DNA from: Ramicandelaber brevisporus
Lineage: Eukaryota; Kickxellomycota; Ramicandelaberales; Ramicandelaberaceae
Assembly: GCA_025201865.1 (NCBI GenBank)
Contig: MU603017.1
Location: 1 to 25,681 of the forward strand
DNA length: 25,681 nt
Direction: 5' to 3'
In this document: positions 25,136-25,681 of the stretch, piece by piece
Layout: each line of letters opens with the position of its first letter
Numbering within the stretch: position 1 is the first letter of the stretch
Made by a program: the position numbers and the translations under genes
Notes under the pieces: generated by a model
What the model saw: only the letters and a program-made list of their open reading frames with translations
Database searches by the model: none
Told to the model about the DNA's origin: nothing

Positions 25136-25681
25136 GTGCAGTTCGTAAACACATAATCTACTAAACCGTTTTCAAATCATTCATGTAAACACGATTTTAC
25201 ACAAAGGTAACATCCAAATTAATAGCGTGGCAATAGTGTGGACTAATAGGCAATATATATCAGAGCGCATGCTCTGTAACTATAGAGTTGTGACCTGTAA
25301 AACGGCCAGGATATCGAGACATATTTTAACAAAAGTATTGGACACAGGCTCGTGATCAAAGATACGGCATGTTTGTTCGAGTTTACTTCTTCCTCTAGAA
25401 TCGGAGGAGAGTCGTCCACAATCGTCAACAACTGTGACTTATCTTGTGCAACCCTCCGATTCCGCCTGATCGACTCCTTCCTAATCGGTGTTCTCAATAG
25501 ATTTAGCCAGCGGTTCACACGCCTCAGCTACTCAGGACACGTTTAAAGCAAGTGTGTGATCACCAGACCGACCACAAGTTGCTGTCCGAAGCAGATATAA
25601 GAACACGATCTGAGCCATTCTCCGTCGTTCCTCCTTGGTTTGTTTATCCGACTTGCGTCACAGCTTCTCTGTATCCACAAA
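25136..25681. other. Intergenic region, 546 bp, ending in a likely promoter and leader
   Basis: After A/T-rich 3' flank there is a small perfect hairpin at 25261-25276 (6-bp stem, GCAT loop) and a pair of interleaved inverted repeats at 25398-25476. Short frames on both strands (64 and 91 residues) have no recognisable features. From 25594 the sequence looks like a core promoter with a pyrimidine-rich leader, so a rightward gene probably starts beyond the window. Confidence 0.45.
25594..25603 (+). promoter_or_regulatory. Candidate TATA element (GATATAAGAA) of a gene beyond the window
   Basis: Identical 10-mer to the one upstream of the subtilisin gene, followed by CT-rich sequence (25615-25681) like the leaders of other genes here. 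The gene itself is not in the window. Confidence 0.35.

Overview
The window looks like a compact, intron-poor eukaryotic nuclear genome, most likely fungal. It carries two PHO84-type phosphate transporters, a proteinase K-type secreted subtilisin, a FUR1-type uracil phosphoribosyltransferase, SEC24, U1 snRNP protein C and an ornithine decarboxylase antizyme. Genes are 100-750 bp apart on both strands. Only one intron is clear (163 bp, GTATGT...AG, in SEC24). CAG/CAA and other trinucleotide repeats are abundant and encode polyQ, polyN and S/T runs. A MUT-7/EXD3-like exonuclease with a Mut7-C domain, which I believe yeasts lack, hints at an early-diverging fungus; this is inference and the species cannot be named.

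Layout. 1-390 (+) is the 3' end of a Cys-rich protein gene. 733-2511 (+) is a PHO84-like transporter. 2730-3491 (+) is U1-C with a Q-rich tail. 4730-3599 (-) is antizyme, split into two ORFs in +1 relation. 5281-5607 (+) is an unrecognised 108-aa protein. 5843-9461 (+) is SEC24 in two exons. 10189-11412 (+) is a subtilisin. 13761-11551 (-) is a second PHO84-like transporter interrupted by 445 N. 18475-14366 (-) is the MUT-7/EXD3-like protein. 19510-18833 (-) is uracil phosphoribosyltransferase. 20244-23692 (+) is a leucine-rich-repeat protein whose frame is broken by a 113-bp tandem duplication. 24239-25135 (+) is an unrecognised 298-aa protein ending in a CaaX box. The window ends in what looks like the promoter of a further gene.

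The genes do not form one pathway. They cover phosphate uptake (two paralogues about 9 kb apart in opposite orientation), splicing, polyamine control, COPII secretion, extracellular proteolysis, RNA processing or silencing, and pyrimidine salvage. The most interesting element is the antizyme: it shows the expected +1 programmed frameshift layout, but at an apparent UGG-UGG-UUU-UAG site rather than the usual site ending in UGA. Next in interest are the frame-breaking duplication in the LRR gene, an 18-unit coding minisatellite and a possibly degenerate nuclease core in the MUT-7-like gene, and the CaaX protein.
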